Assembly: GCF_048128805.1 (NCBI RefSeq)
Contig: NC_136012.1
Coordinates: forward strand, 10,452,621-10,516,620
Origin: Centroberyx gerrardi
Lineage: Eukaryota > Chordata > Actinopteri > Beryciformes > Berycidae
Reading direction: 5' to 3'
Length of the DNA stretch: 64,000 nt
Positions 48,521 to 60,667 of the stretch are shown one piece after another (the stretch's first letter is position 1; each line of letters opens with the position of its first letter). The position numbers were made by a program, and so were the translations under genes. The notes under the pieces were generated by a model. It was not told where the DNA came from and ran no database searches. It was given only the letters and a program-made list of their open reading frames with translations.

Positions 48521-50911
48521 CTCTGGTGACTCCTCTGACTGACCAAACGTTTCAGCAAAGTCCGTAGGACTTTTCCTCAGACTCTGGTCAGCAGGCAGCG
48601 TGTTGTCATTGTAAGATCTCACGAATTTGAAGTCACTGGTTCTAGAACCCGTTGTCAAGTAGGCGTCATAATTGTAAGTGCTGCGTAAAGTTCCTGTGCC
48701 GTCAACCTCTGCGTAATTGGGAGGGAGATAAGCGCTGGGGATGGCGACCGCTCCGTCAAACAACAGTCTGGGCTTTCTCCTGCGACAAAACCTCACACCC
48801 AGGATGACAATAATGAAGGTCAGGAAAAAGGTGGAGACGGACACCAGCGCGATGATCAGATACGAGGTCAGTTTGGAATTGCTCTCATCATAAGACATAT
48901 CCTTCAATTCTGGCACTTCAGCCAAGTTATCAGAAATAAGTAAAAACATGGCACAAGTGGCAGAGAGAGGAGGCTGCCCGTTATCTTTCACTGACACAAT
49001 AAGGTTCTGTTTCATGTTGTCAGATTCAGAAATGTCTCGCTGTGTCCTGATCTCTCCGCTGTGGAGACCAATAGTGAAAAGTCCCGGATCAGTGGATTTG
49101 ACGATATGATAGGACAGCCAGGCGTTCTGCCCGGAGTCAGCGTCCACCGCTATCACCTTGGACACCAGAGAGGCTCCGTGCGCAACTTTGGGGACAAGCT
49201 CGGTCATGAAGGAGTTGCCCTCCGGGGCGGGGTACAGTATCTGAGGAGAGTTGTCGTTCACATCTGTTATGAAGACACTGACCGTCACGTTGCTGCTGAG
49301 CGGAGGAGAACCGTTGTCTCTGGCCATCACGTGGACTTTAAAGCTCCTGAACTGTTCATAATCAAACGATCTCACAGCGTGGATCACCCCCGTGTCTCCG
49401 TTAACGGACAGATAGGAAGAAACCGGGGCACCGTTCACCTCATCAGGTAAAAGAGAATAAATCACTGTACCGTTTTGTCTCCAGTCTGGGTCTCGAGCAG
49501 TAACGGAACATAAAGTGGAACCAGGTTTGTTATTTTCAGTCACGTAGGTGCTGTAGGACTGTTCCTCAAATACAGGTGGGTTGTCGTTGACGTCAGCTAC
49601 AGATAACTGAACATTTTTAGAGGAGGACAGAGGAGGAGAGCCCTCGTCGGTGGCAGTGACTGTAATGTTGTAATCAGACAATAGTTCACGGTCCAGTTGG
49701 CCCGTGGTCACCAGAGAATAGTAGTTTTTGATGGAGGGAACCAACTTAAAAGGGACGTTTTGTTGAATGGAGCAACGGACCTGTCGGTTATTCTCAGAGT
49801 CTCTATCCTGCACGTTAATGATGCCCACCTCTGTACCAGGAGGGATGTCTTCTGGTATGGGATCTGTCATTGATTTCAGATATATAACGGGGGCGTTGTC
49901 ATTTACATCAGTGATATCGATCATTACCTTCGAATCAGATGAAAGCCCATACCCATCTTTGGCGTCTATGCGCATCTCATATTTAGAATCACTCTCGAAA
50001 TCGATTGGTCCTATTACTTTTATCTCTCCAGTTTTACTGTTTAATGAGAATACTTTTTTCGCCCTCTCTGAAATGCGACTAAATTCATATGTCACCTCTC
50101 CGTTGACTCCCTCGTCTGCATCAGTGGCGCTCACAGTAACGACTACAGTGTCTACAAGAGAGTTTTCAGATAGACTGGCTTTATAGACGGCCTGGCTAAA
50201 CACTGGGGCGTTATCATTAGCATCCAGTACAGTGACGTGTATAATAGCAGTTCCTGATCTTTGTGGATTGCCTCCATCAACTGCAACGAGCATTAGATTC
50301 AAATCATGTTGTTTTTCTCTGTCTAGCTCTTTGTCTAATACCAGCTCGACGTTCTTAGACCCATCAGTATCGCCACGAACAGACAAAACAAAATTGTCAT
50401 TCTTTTGTAAACTGTATAACTGAACCGTATTTTGTCCGATGTCAGCGTCATGTGCCTCGTTAACTCGATATCGAGCTCCTTTGGCCGCTGATTCGGTTAT
50501 TTCCAGTTTTATTGTATCCTTCGGGAAAATGGGTGAATTATCATTTATATCCTGGATTAGCAGTGAAATACGATGCAGCTCCAAAGGGCTCTCTAGGACC
50601 AATTCGAATTTAAGCATACACGAAACCTTTTCTCCACACAGCTCCTCTCTGTCAATCCTTTCTCCGACGACAAAACTTCCTGTTTTTATATCAATTTCAC
50701 AATAACGCTTGTGGTCTTCCTCAGTATCAATACGGGCCTTACGAGCAGACAATCTCCGTATATCCAGCCCGAGATCCGTAGCTATATTCCCAACAATGGA
50801 TCCACGTTTCATCTCCTCCGGAATAGAATAGCTCAGGTCTCCAGTGGTAAATTGGACGATGAGAGCAAAGCCGCATGCAAGGCCCAGCAGCGATTTTCCT
50901 TTGTGTCCCAT
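48521..50911 (-). CDS. pcdh2g: V12: chimeric protocadherin gamma-like variable exon (V8-type 5', V13-type 3')
   Basis: 797 codons from [12 protein letters not shown]1-EC3 match V8 ([40 protein letters not shown]), as does [11 protein letters not shown] at the EC4 start. It has GNIATDLGL where all others have GNIAKDLGL. The tail [15 protein letters not shown] and the flank beyond the donor (48521) are the same as in V13, so exon 3' end and intron were taken from a V13-type exon. EC6 starts KVAHGASLV. The reading frame and the DxNDN linkers are intact. Confidence 0.96.
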
Positions 50912-51132
50912 TGTTTCTCAGGAACTATGATACGGACACGACAGTTATCCTAGCAGCTATAGGTTATTCCAGAATTGCTCTTGAAAGAAGGGTATTATAT
51001 CTCCATAATAAAATGAGAAAGTATTGGTAAAAAGCCACCTATACCGTTTCTACAGCAATGGCACCTTTGCTTTTTAGACTAGGACTTCTCTTTCATTGCA
51101 GTGGGTGGAGACGTGGACCTATCTCATAACAG

Positions 51133-51156
51133 CAAGTGAACAGCGACCCCGTGGGT
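51133..51156 (-). promoter_or_regulatory. CSE promoter element of V12
   Basis: Same as V8 (caagtgaacagcgaccccgt); GGTGGAGACGTG box about 38 bp nearer the gene. Confidence 0.8.
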
Positions 51157-51343
51157 TTATTACACATATTACACATAAATGACTGATAAATCAGCATGAG
51201 CTGCCATAGTTGGTATCACGATCCAATCGAAACCCAAACGGATATTTATTTTTACAGTTAAAAGGAAACATAAATCACACTCTCCAAAAAAGTAACCGAC
51301 GTCAAAGTTTTGGCCTTGAAATGCTCTCATAGTGAAAACAGCA

Positions 51344-51364
51344 TTCAGCACCATGGACAGAGTT
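51344..51364 (+). promoter_or_regulatory. RE1/NRSE upstream of V12
   Basis: TTCAGCACC-AT-GGACAG, both halves intact, 188 bp from the promoter element; paralogue of 34650. Confidence 0.8.
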
Positions 51365-51960
51365 TTAGTGGAAAGTAAACCTTGGTTATTATCACACTTG
51401 TTTCTTCAAACTCTTATTTGGACTGAACACCTTACTTAACGGCCAACTTTTGGTTACAGGTCTACCATCACAAAGGTGTACACTAAGCTGTAAGGGACAA
51501 CTGTAAACCATTAAAATATTTACCAACTGAGCACTGGAAGCCCACTGACAAAGGACAGTTCACCATCAAAATCTTAACACTATTAATATGAAATCTAAGA
51601 TTTAACATTTTAAAGAAAATTATCCAAAATCATGGGTTAGGAGTAATTTAATCTGAAATAAGACAAACCGTAATGGAAACAGCTGGTGCAGCGACTGTCA
51701 GAATGAATGACGACCAACTCAGTGAACTCCTCAGAGTCTTCGAATGTCACATTAGTGGAATGTATGAGAGGAAAGGTGGGCCATGTATTATCTTTTTTTT
51801 CTCTGTGAGCCCTTGCATTGCTTAAAGATTGAACAAAAAAAGAAATAAACAAAGAAATAAACAAATAAATGAATAAATCTTCCCAGGGCATGTGTGTAGG
51901 TCAAGCAATATCTGAAAACCACTTCTGCACGTTATTTTTGATAGTTGTAGTAGTATCAGC

Positions 51961-51962
51961 AC

Positions 51963-52012
<50 letters not shown>

Positions 52013-52030
52013 CCATCATCATCACCATCA
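51961..52030. repeat. (CAT)n microsatellite
   Basis: About 23 units with two ACC interruptions. It is much longer than the copy at 35275, so it expanded after the duplication. Confidence 0.96.
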
Positions 52031-52130
52031 GATTAAGGCATATTTGTCGAACATAACAGCGGTTTTATTTTTCATAGAGAAGGGACACCTGCAAATTGGA
52101 TAAAGCTGACAGTTCTTAAACATTTTAACC

Positions 52131-52366
52131 TTAAACCATCTGATGTGTTTGGATCAAATTTGACAATTTTCATCTTTATTTTGTCATGAAACCTGTTTCT
52201 TGCATCTGATTGGCATAAGGCTTCATGACATCCGCAATACTAGGTATTCAAACACAAAAAAATGGTGGTCAGCCCCTTCATTGAATTTTGAGTGTTCCTT
52301 TGAGATTTTCTACAACGTCGGTGTTTTAGATCACATTTGACCTGACATGGGAACTTGATGGGTGAG
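52131..52366. mobile_element. Old piggyBac-like MITE, second copy
   Basis: Paralogue of 35423-35652. The GGTCAAATTTGACC palindromes are here decayed to GGATCAAATTTGACA and AGATCACATTTGACC. Confidence 0.4.
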
Positions 52367-53014
52367 ACTATAATAAATATCGAATAATATAAAATCAGAG
52401 TACCGTCATCGGTGTAGCTGTAGTTTTGAAACAAGTGTTTTCTGTTAATCCAGCAGGTGGTTTTCTTCCCTCCTTTCTCACACATTCCCGCACCTGCACA
52501 CTCACACAGAAACCCATACACACATGCTTGCTGTTGGATTTTTAAGGCTACAACTTAATTCCCTAATTCTGACTAGATGATATTTTGTAATTGTGAAAGT
52601 GACATGATAAGACAAAGCCGTATTGCAATCACAGACAGTGATTTCCCCCACCTCCGATACAATGGCATAAATTCCAGAACTATATTTAAGTAATTAGCAA
52701 AACCCGTGTCACACACAGGCAACATATAACGTAGCCCTATAACTCAAGGGGGAAGTAATGTAGGCTATTTAACTGAAATAAAATTGAGGCTGGCGTGGTT
52801 TTCACGTGATAAATATAATGGCACGTTATAACAAAAGAACCAATCCGTGGTCTAAAAGAGGTAATATGACTGCTCATGTCTCAAGCGATCTAATATATAC
52901 AGAGGTTTCTGCATGCATGTCTAGTCATCGATGGGGCCATACAAATGCAAAACGTGAAAGGAAAATTAATTGTTTAAATGCATATCCTGAAACGTAACAT
53001 TAATTGAGGCCTAC

Positions 53015-55399
53015 CTCTGGTGACTCCTCTGACTGACCAAACGTTTCAGCAAAGTCCGTTGGACTTTTCCTCAGACTCTGGTCAGCAGGCAGCGTGTTGT
53101 CATTGTAAGAGCTGACGAACTTGAAGTCACTGGTTCTAGAACCCGTTGTCAAGTAGGCGTCATAATTGTAAGTGCTGCGTAAAGTTCCTGTGCCGTCAAC
53201 CTCTGTGTAATTGGGAGGGAGATAAGCGCTGGGGATGGCGACAGCTCCGTCAAACAACAGTCTGGGCTTTCTCCTGCGACAAAACCTCACACCCAGAATG
53301 ACAATAATGAAGGTCAGGAAAAAGGTGGAGATGGAAACCAGCGCGATGATCAGATAAGAGGTCAGCTTGGAATTGCTCTCATCATAAGACATATCCTTCA
53401 ATTCTGGCACTTCAGCCAAGTTGTCAGAAATAAGTAAAAACATGGCAGAGGTGGCAGAGAGAGTGGGCTGTCCGTTATCTTTCACTGCCACAATAAGGTT
53501 CTGTTTCATGCTGTCAGATTCAGAAATGTCTCGCTGTGTCCTGATCTCTCCACTGTGGAGACCAATAGTGAAAAGTCCCGGATCAGTGGATTTGACTATA
53601 TGATAGGACAGCCAGGCGTTCTGTCCGGAGTCCGCGTCCACCGCTATCACCTTGGACACCAGAGAGCCTCCGTGCGCAGCTCTAGGAACCAGCTCGGTCA
53701 TGAAGGAGTTGCCCTCCGGGGCGGGGTACAGTATCTGAGGAGAGTTGTCATTCACATCCGTTATGAAGACACTGACGGTCACGTTGCTGCTGAGCGGCGG
53801 AGAACCGTTGTCTCTGGCCATCACGTGGACTTTAAAGCTCTTGAACTGTTCATAATCAAGCGACCTCACAGCATGGATCGCTCCCGTGTCTCCGTTAACG
53901 GACAGATAGGAGGACACCGGGGCGCCGTTCACCTCACCAGCTATAAGAGAATAAATCACTGTGCCGTTTTGTCTCCAGTCTGGGTCTCGAGCAGTAACGG
54001 AGCATAAAGTGGAGCCAGGTTTGTTATTTTCAGTCACGTAGGCGCTGTAGGACTGTTCCTCAAACACAGGTGGGTTGTCGTTGACGTCGGCAACAGATAA
54101 CTGAACACTTTTAGAGGAGGACAGAGGAGGAGAGCCCTCGTCGGTGGCAGTGATTGTAATGTTGTAATCAGACTCGAGTTCACGGTCCAATTGGCCCGTG
54201 GTCACCAGAGAATAGTAATTTTTGATGGAGGGAACTAACTTAAAAGGGACGTTTTGTTGAATGGAGCACCGGACCAGTCGGTTGTTCTCAGAGTCTCTAT
54301 CCTGCACGTTAATGATGCCCACCTCTGTATGAGGTGACACGTTCTCTGGTATGGGGTTAGTCAGTGATTTTAGATATATCACTGGGGCGTTGTCGTTCAC
54401 ATCAGTAACATCTAGTAAAACTTTAGCGTATGAGGTAAGCCCTAAACCATCCTTTGCTTTCACTCTCATTTCAAATGAAGTCACTTCCTCAAAATCTGCC
54501 ACACCAATGACTCGAATTTCTCCTGTTTTACGATCAATAGAAAATATTTTTCCATCTTCCTCTGAAACATGGCCAAAATCATATGTCACTTCTCCATTTA
54601 GCCCATCATCTGCATCAGTGGCACTCACTGAAACCACTACAGTATCTACAGGAGAATTTTCAGGCAGACTGGCTTTATAGACGGCCTGACTAAACACTGG
54701 GGCGTTATCATTAGCATCCAGTACAGTGACATGTATTACTACCGTACCGGATCTCTGTGGTCTGCCACCATCCAGAGCTGTGAGAAGCAAATTGATGTCT
54801 TTTTCGCGCTCTCGATCAAGTTTATTCTCCATTACAAGTTCAACCTTGTTGCTGTCAACAGCTAGAATAAAATGGTCGTTTTTTTGCAGGTCATATCTTT
54901 GAACTGAATTTTGACCTATATCAGCGTCATGGGCCTCCTCTATTGAGAAACGGCTGCCCTTCTCTGCTGACTCCCATATTTCCATTTCAATCAGATCATC
55001 TTTGAATTGTGGCGAGTTGTCGTTTACATCCTGAATATGAAGACTTAAACGTTGAAGCTCCAATGGATTCTCCAACACAAGATCCACTTTTAAAACACAG
55101 GACGCTTTCTTGCCACAAAGACTATCTCTGTCAATTCGCTCCGATACAATCAAATCCCCGGTACTTACATCAATGTCACAGTACCGTTTACGAGTCCCCT
55201 CAAAATCAACACGAGCATTTCGAGAAGATAGTCTGCTCAGTTCAAGACCAAGATCCTTGGCTATATTCCCAATAATAGATTGGCGCTTCATTTCTTCTGG
55301 AATAGAATAGCTCAGGTCTCCATACACAAGGTGCAACGTTAGAATAAAGAAAGCAATGCCGTAAATCTGGCCTAGCGCTGACAATCCTTTGTGTTCCAT
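53015..55399 (-). CDS. pcdh2g: V13: protocadherin gamma-like variable exon
   Basis: 795 codons from [10 protein letters not shown]; an in-frame Met at 55462 is less likely by alignment. The mature start [18 protein letters not shown] has RQSI where others have RGSV. EC1 has CGKKASC and the linker DVNDN. EC2 is the short type ([16 protein letters not shown]). EC3 has [19 protein letters not shown], somewhat like V5. EC4 starts NVSPHTEVG and has [11 protein letters not shown]6 has [11 protein letters not shown]: the Cys found in all other exons (ATCAM, or ATCGV in V15) is Ser here. The cytoplasmic part has PPNYTEVDG. The tail [15 protein letters not shown] is shared with V12. The donor is GAG|GTAGGC. 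Confidence 0.96.
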
Positions 55400-55595
55400 C
55401 CTGATACTCCACAGCTTGACCAACGTATTGCCGTAATCATTCAAAGTGAAATAAAATGTCAACTATACCGAACTGAACGCAAGAGTAGGCTATACGATAA
55501 AACCTTTTCGTTGGTGTAACTGATTCTCTTGACAAATAAATGACGATTGAATATCAAGGCAGTAGTGGTGGGTGGAGATGTGTGCTCTTCCTCTA

Positions 55596-55619
55596 CTGGT
55601 CAACAGCGACATCGTGAGT
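55596..55619 (-). promoter_or_regulatory. CSE promoter element of V13
   Basis: Plus strand ctggtcaacagcgacatcgt with intact CGCT core, about 197 bp upstream of the chosen ATG, which supports that start. GGTGGA box at 55571-55576. Confidence 0.82.
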
Positions 55620-55937
55620 GTTTTTATGGTCTTTACACATGCTGGTGGATCATAAATCATGAAATATTCTTGAAAGAGACCATAATCACCTTGTCCATGA
55701 TCATGTTCACTCAGGTCCATGTGAACTGTACGCCACACGTAAAACAAAAAATATTCAATGCAATGTATAAAGGCCTTCGAAAAATATGAATCTAATATGA
55801 CAATTTCAAGATTTCATTCACACCTTATACTAAACAAGTCAAGACTCCCAAACAAATATTTTAAATTTTGGCTTTCTACTGGTTTACAGCATGAATTCTC
55901 GCAGTTGCAAAAGCACGATAAGGACGCAGCAATCATA

Positions 55938-55958
55938 TTCAGCACAATGGAGAGCAAA
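55938..55958 (+). promoter_or_regulatory. RE1-like site upstream of V13 (first, weak)
   Basis: TTCAGCACA-AT-GGAGAG: one change in each half. Confidence 0.5.
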
Positions 55959-56026
55959 AAATAAAAATGCAATAGCTCGCTGTCCACGAAATGTACGGCC
56001 ACTGATATCTGTTTTCAATGAATAAT

Positions 56027-56191
56027 ATTTCTTAAAAAAAAAAAAAAAATACTAATAATACTATTTTTTTTTTTTTACTATTATTTTTAAGAAATATCAT
56101 ACCATAAAGTAATTACTAAACGTTAGGTATTATTATTATTATTATTATTATTACTATTATTATTATTATTATTATTATTATTATCATTATT
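56027..56191. repeat. A/T-rich inverted repeat and (ATT)n microsatellite
   Basis: ATATTTCTTAAAAA and TTTTTAAGAAATAT form an inverted pair around A- and T-runs (56027-56098). An ATT repeat of about 20 units follows at 56128-56191. Confidence 0.85.
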
Positions 56192-56313
56192 AAACAAAAT
56201 ACTAGAACAGTGGAATACCATTTGGCCTATAAAAATTAAGTCGAAATGGACAAATAAGAAAAATAGAACCTGTCACATTTGCTGTACTGTGACTGTCTCT
56301 GTCCGAAGATTGT

Positions 56314-56334
56314 TTCAGTACCACGAACAGAGAT
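56314..56334 (+). promoter_or_regulatory. RE1-like site upstream of V13 (second)
   Basis: TTCAGTACC-AC-GAACAG: one change in each half. Confidence 0.5.
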
Positions 56335-56363
56335 AATGTAACCGGGAAACAAATACTGAACAC

Positions 56364-56560
56364 TAGAAAATGTGCTCCGTAGAGCACAGACCTCCGCCAT
56401 GTGTGACAACCACCTTTTGGTGACATGCCACGCCCAAAACCACGCCCCCCTTTGGCCAATCGACATGAAAAGTTAATCAGTTCTTCCTTGGCCCATAACC
56501 AACCTTCATACCAAGTTTTGTGCAAATCCGTGCCCAACTTTTTTGAAATATCCTGCTAAC
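56364..56560. repeat. Interspersed fish repeat fragment, class not certain
   Basis: Contains GTGCTCCGTAGAGCAC (near-palindrome), CATGTGTGACAACCACCTTT, CCACGCCCAAAACCACGCCC and CCAACCTTCATACCAAG. I know this combination as a recurrent genomic repeat of fishes, but cannot name the family from sequence alone. Confidence 0.4.
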
Positions 56561-56701
56561 AGGGAGGTATTTAAACGGCAGTAGTTCATCAGAAACGCGC
56601 AAGAAATACTTTTCTTCCATTTCTATTATAAAAAATTAAGCTAATAACTGCAGTTGAAGATGTTAACATTGAATTGATTCAGTTGTAACTGCTTGTAAGC
56701 C

Positions 56702-56765
56702 TAGATTCAGGAGATATCCGGAGTCTCCAAAAGCCTTCCCAAACTCGGTCGTTTCTTTAATTAAC
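56702..56765 (-). pseudogene. Decayed 3' end of a variable exon
   Basis: gagatatccggagtctccaa resembles the exon end gagatccctcggagtctcca of V11. The donor is lost. Related to the relic at 47869. Confidence 0.55.
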
Positions 56766-57205
56766 ATTATACATATGTTATCAAATTAGTATGGAATTTA
56801 ATTTGGAGTCTTGCATTGACAATAGCAAATGATGTACCAGAGATATGGTTCAGAAACAGCCACAAAGGGGTAACTTCATTTCCACGGTTATATGCAGATA
56901 CGTTGAAGCACAACTCCTTTTTCGAAATTTAAAATATCCTCTATCAATCACGTACACGCAAAGGTAACTTGCGTGTAGTGTAGCTGAAGTGTAACACATT
57001 CTTTCATGACATTAACCAAAGGACAAATTATCTGGAACTGAAGATATAATTTGGACAGACACACGAACAAAAATGTTTGCATTTTGAAATAGAGAAACCA
57101 TATAGCTGCAAAAAGAATCAAATGACCGAGACAAAGTATAAAACGATGGAAAAAGCATGCCTGTAATTAATATTTAGGTTTTGTGAAAATATGAAAGAGC
57201 CCTAC

Positions 57206-59605
57206 CTCTGCAGACACATGGGAATCTCCAAACGCATCTTCAAAATCAGCTGGAATTTTCGTCATAGTCTCGTCAGCAGGCAGCGTGTTGTCATTGTAAG
57301 ATCTCACGAACTTGAAATCACTGGTTCTAGAACCCGTTGTCAGGTAGGCGTCATAATTGTAAGTGCTGCGTAAAGTTCCTGTGCCGTCAACCTCTGCGTA
57401 ATTGGGTGGGAGATAAGCGCTGGGGATGGCGACCGCTCCGTCAAACAACAGTCTGGGCTTTCTCCTGCGACAAAACCTCACACCCAGGATGACAATAATG
57501 AAGGTCAGGAAAAAGGTGGAGACAGACACCAACGCGATGATCAGATAAGAGGTCAGTCTGGAATTGCTCTCATCGTAAGACATATCCTTCAGCTCTGGTA
57601 CTTCAGCCAAGTTATCAGAAATAAGTAAATACATGGCACAGGTGGCAGAGAGAGAGGGCTGTCCGTTATCTTTCACTGCCACAATAAGGTTCTGTTTCAT
57701 GCTGTCAGATTCAGAAATGTCCCGATGTGTCCTGATCTCTCCGCTGTGGAGACCAATAGCGAAAAGTCCCGGATCAGTGGATTTGACGATATGATAGGAC
57801 AGCCAGGCGTTCTGTCCGGAGTCCGCGTCCACTGCTATCACTTTGGACACCAGAGAGCCTCCGTGCGCAGCTTTGGGAACCAGCTCGGTCATGAAGGAGT
57901 TTCCCTCCGGGGCGGGATACAATATCTGAGGAGAGTTGTCATTCGCATCCGTTATGAAGACACTGACCGTCACGTTGCTGCTGAGCGGAGGAGAACCGTT
58001 GTCTCTGGCCACCACGTGGACTTTAAAGCTCTTGAACTGTTCATAATCAAAGGGCCTCACAGCGTGGATCACCCCCGTGTCTCCGTTAACGGACAGATAG
58101 GAGGACACCGGGGCGCCGTTCACCTCACCAGATAAAAGAGAATAAATCACTGTACCGTTTTGTCTCCAGTCTGGGTCTCGAGCAGTAACGGAACATAAAG
58201 TGGAGCCAGGTTTGTTGTTTTCAGTCACGTAGGCGCTGTAGTACTGTTCCTCAAACACAGGTGGGTTGTCGTTGACGTCGGCAACAGATAACTGAACACT
58301 TTTAGAGGAGGACAGAGGAGGAGAGCCCTCGTCGGTGGCAGTGATTGTAATGTTGTAATCAGATATTAGTTCACGGTCCAATTGGCCCGTGGTCACCAGA
58401 GAATAGTAGTTTTTGATGGAAGGAACCAACTTAAAAGGGACGTTTTGCTGAATTGAGCAGCGGACCTGTCGGTTATTCTCAGAGTCTCTATCCTGCACGT
58501 TAATGATGCCCACCTCTGTACCAGGCGAGATGTTTTCTGGAATAGGCTTAATCAAAGATTTCAAGTTTATTACAGGGGGGTTGTCGTTAACATCGGCGAT
58601 ATCAATTATCACTTTGGAATCTGAGGTAAGGCCATATCCATCTTTGGCTTCTATGCGCATTTCATACATTGATTCTTCCTCGAAATCCAAAGGCCCTGTG
58701 AGTTTGATTTCACCTGTGATGTGATTTAACGTAAACACCTGTCTACCTTTTTCTGAAATGCGACTTAATTCATATGTCACTTCGCCATTTAGACCGTCAT
58801 CTGCATCAGTTGCAGTCACTGTAACTACTACATTATCTACAGGATAGTTTTCAGGCAGAGTGGCTTTATATACGGCCTGGGTAAACACTGGGGCGTTATC
58901 ATTTGCATCCAGTACAATGACGTGTACGATTGCAGTGCCAGATCTTTGAGGGGTACCTCCGTCTAATGCAGTGAGCAATAATCTCAATTCCTGTTGTTCC
59001 TCACGGTCTAATTCTTTATCTAACACCAGTTCAGCAAATTTACCCCCATCTGATTTTGACTGAATTTCCAACACCAAGTGATTATTCGTCTGTAATATAT
59101 AGCTTTGAACAGCGTTTTGCCCTATATCTAGATCATGCGCCTCGTTCACACGGAACCGAACTCCTTTCACAGCCAATTCACTCATTTCTATCTTAATTTC
59201 CTCTTTAGGAAACACAGGCGTATTATCATTGATATCCTGTATTTGAAGCGAAATAAGGTGCAACTCCAGGGGTGACTCTAAAATCAACTCAAACCTCAAG
59301 ATACAAGATACCTTTTCGCCACAAAGCGCCTCTCTGTCAATTCTTTCTGCGACAATCAAATCCCCGTTGATAAGATTTATGTTGCAGTACTGTTCACGGT
59401 TCGCCTCGCTGTCAACACGGGCCTTCCGAGCAGATAACTTTCCCACATCCAGCCCGAGGTCCTTAGCTATATTTCCAATAACAGATCCACGTTTAATTTC
59501 CTCGGGAATAGAATAGCTCACGTCTCCGTTACCGATATGTAGCAGTTGAAAAGAGAAAACAAAGCTGTAGAGCAGGACTACTGCTGAACATCCATTGTGC
59601 CCCAT
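57206..59605 (-). CDS. pcdh2g: V14: protocadherin gamma-like variable exon
   Basis: 800 codons from [10 protein letters not shown]; signal peptide ends near LHIGNG. It has PEEIKRGSV where others have [11 protein letters not shown]1 has CGEKVSC. EC2 is the long type ([22 protein letters not shown]). EC3 has [19 protein letters not shown] and the linker [11 protein letters not shown]5 starts SLLSGEVNG and has VRPFDYEQF and ITDANDN, like V9. EC6 has [11 protein letters not shown], also like V9, so V9 and V14 share a conversion tract. The stalk has ESNSRLTSY. The tail [27 protein letters not shown] differs most from the other exons (DETMTK for DQTLRK). Confidence 0.96.
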
Positions 59606-59839
59606 CCTGAGACAAAAAAGGACAGAAAAACGTCCAATGCCTAAAATAAAACCAAAATGTCACAATGGGAGAATCTAAAAAAAATCCAACGTGTCGTAAT
59701 CAAACGTCAGTTTTATTTACAACAAGAGTGAAAAAGAAGAATATTTGATCAAACCACATCTATGGGTTTAATGTGACAAGACCAAGACCAAGCCTAGAAT
59801 AACAAAGCAGTAGCAAGGGGTGGAGAAGTGTTTGCTCAG

Positions 59840-59863
59840 CTGGTGAACAGCGACATGGTGAGT
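59840..59863 (-). promoter_or_regulatory. CSE promoter element of V14
   Basis: Plus strand ctggtgaacagcgacatggt with intact CGCT core. The GGTGGA box is about 30 bp nearer the gene. Confidence 0.82.
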
Positions 59864-60667
59864 CCCTTTTAGTCACTACACATGTGAAAGAGCATCATTA
59901 AAACAATACAGTAGAAGCTTTCTTAAAGACTCCTAACATTGCCATTTCTAGTTCATGTTATATAGGGCAAAACCACGTAATGTGCGTGCACTAGAGTAAG
60001 TAGACTCTAGTTTCAACTCAGTTCTAATGCAGGCAAACAATAATGCAGTTTATAGGTTAGAGAAAGACAACAGATGATTATTCTTTATATTTGCATTACA
60101 GGGCATTATTAAACACTTCCTTTGCGCAAATAACAGCAATGACCGATGCGTTTAACACAAAAGCCGCAGGAACACATTTCACCTTTAAATTGGTTACTGC
60201 TTAAGTCGTCAATTTTGGGGGGAAATGGGCTCTTCGAGTTTCCCGGTAAACTTAACAAGACAAAATGAAAGAAAATGTACAAACTGTCAAAATTAAAAAT
60301 GTTCGTATACTCTAAATTCCCGTCTCAAAGGTGGGATGTAAGGTTCACTATTAGTTAATCAAGATGCCTGATAGTTCTTTATCGAGCTCTATTACCCTTG
60401 TCCTTCACATGGTCTTCAACGATGTGCCATCGTGACCCATGAGTCTGCAAGTTTTCATTCCAAACAAAGACGACAGTAGGGGATTTCACTAATTACTTCC
60501 TCCTCTCTGGTTGAAGGAGTGATAATCAGTAAAATAAGGTGTTGTAGTGTTTCGTTGACATGAAAAGCTGCAGACTCATGGGTCTCGATGTCACACCTAT
60601 GAAAACTACTGCTATACAGTACATAAGCTGCAACAGGAATTAGATCATCTTTTACACACAAGCCATA

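Larger units (their letters stand above)
50912..53014. other. Spacer V12-V13: promoter of V12, RE1, CAT repeat, old MITE, 3' flank of V13
   Basis: No gene is seen. It is the paralogue of 34196-36281. Apart from the listed elements it is AT-rich single-copy sequence. Confidence 0.82.
55400..57205. other. Spacer V13-V14: promoter of V13, two RE1-like sites, A/T-rich repeats, exon-end relic
   Basis: No complete gene is seen. It contains low-complexity ATT DNA, a fish interspersed repeat fragment and a decayed exon end at 56702. Confidence 0.78.
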
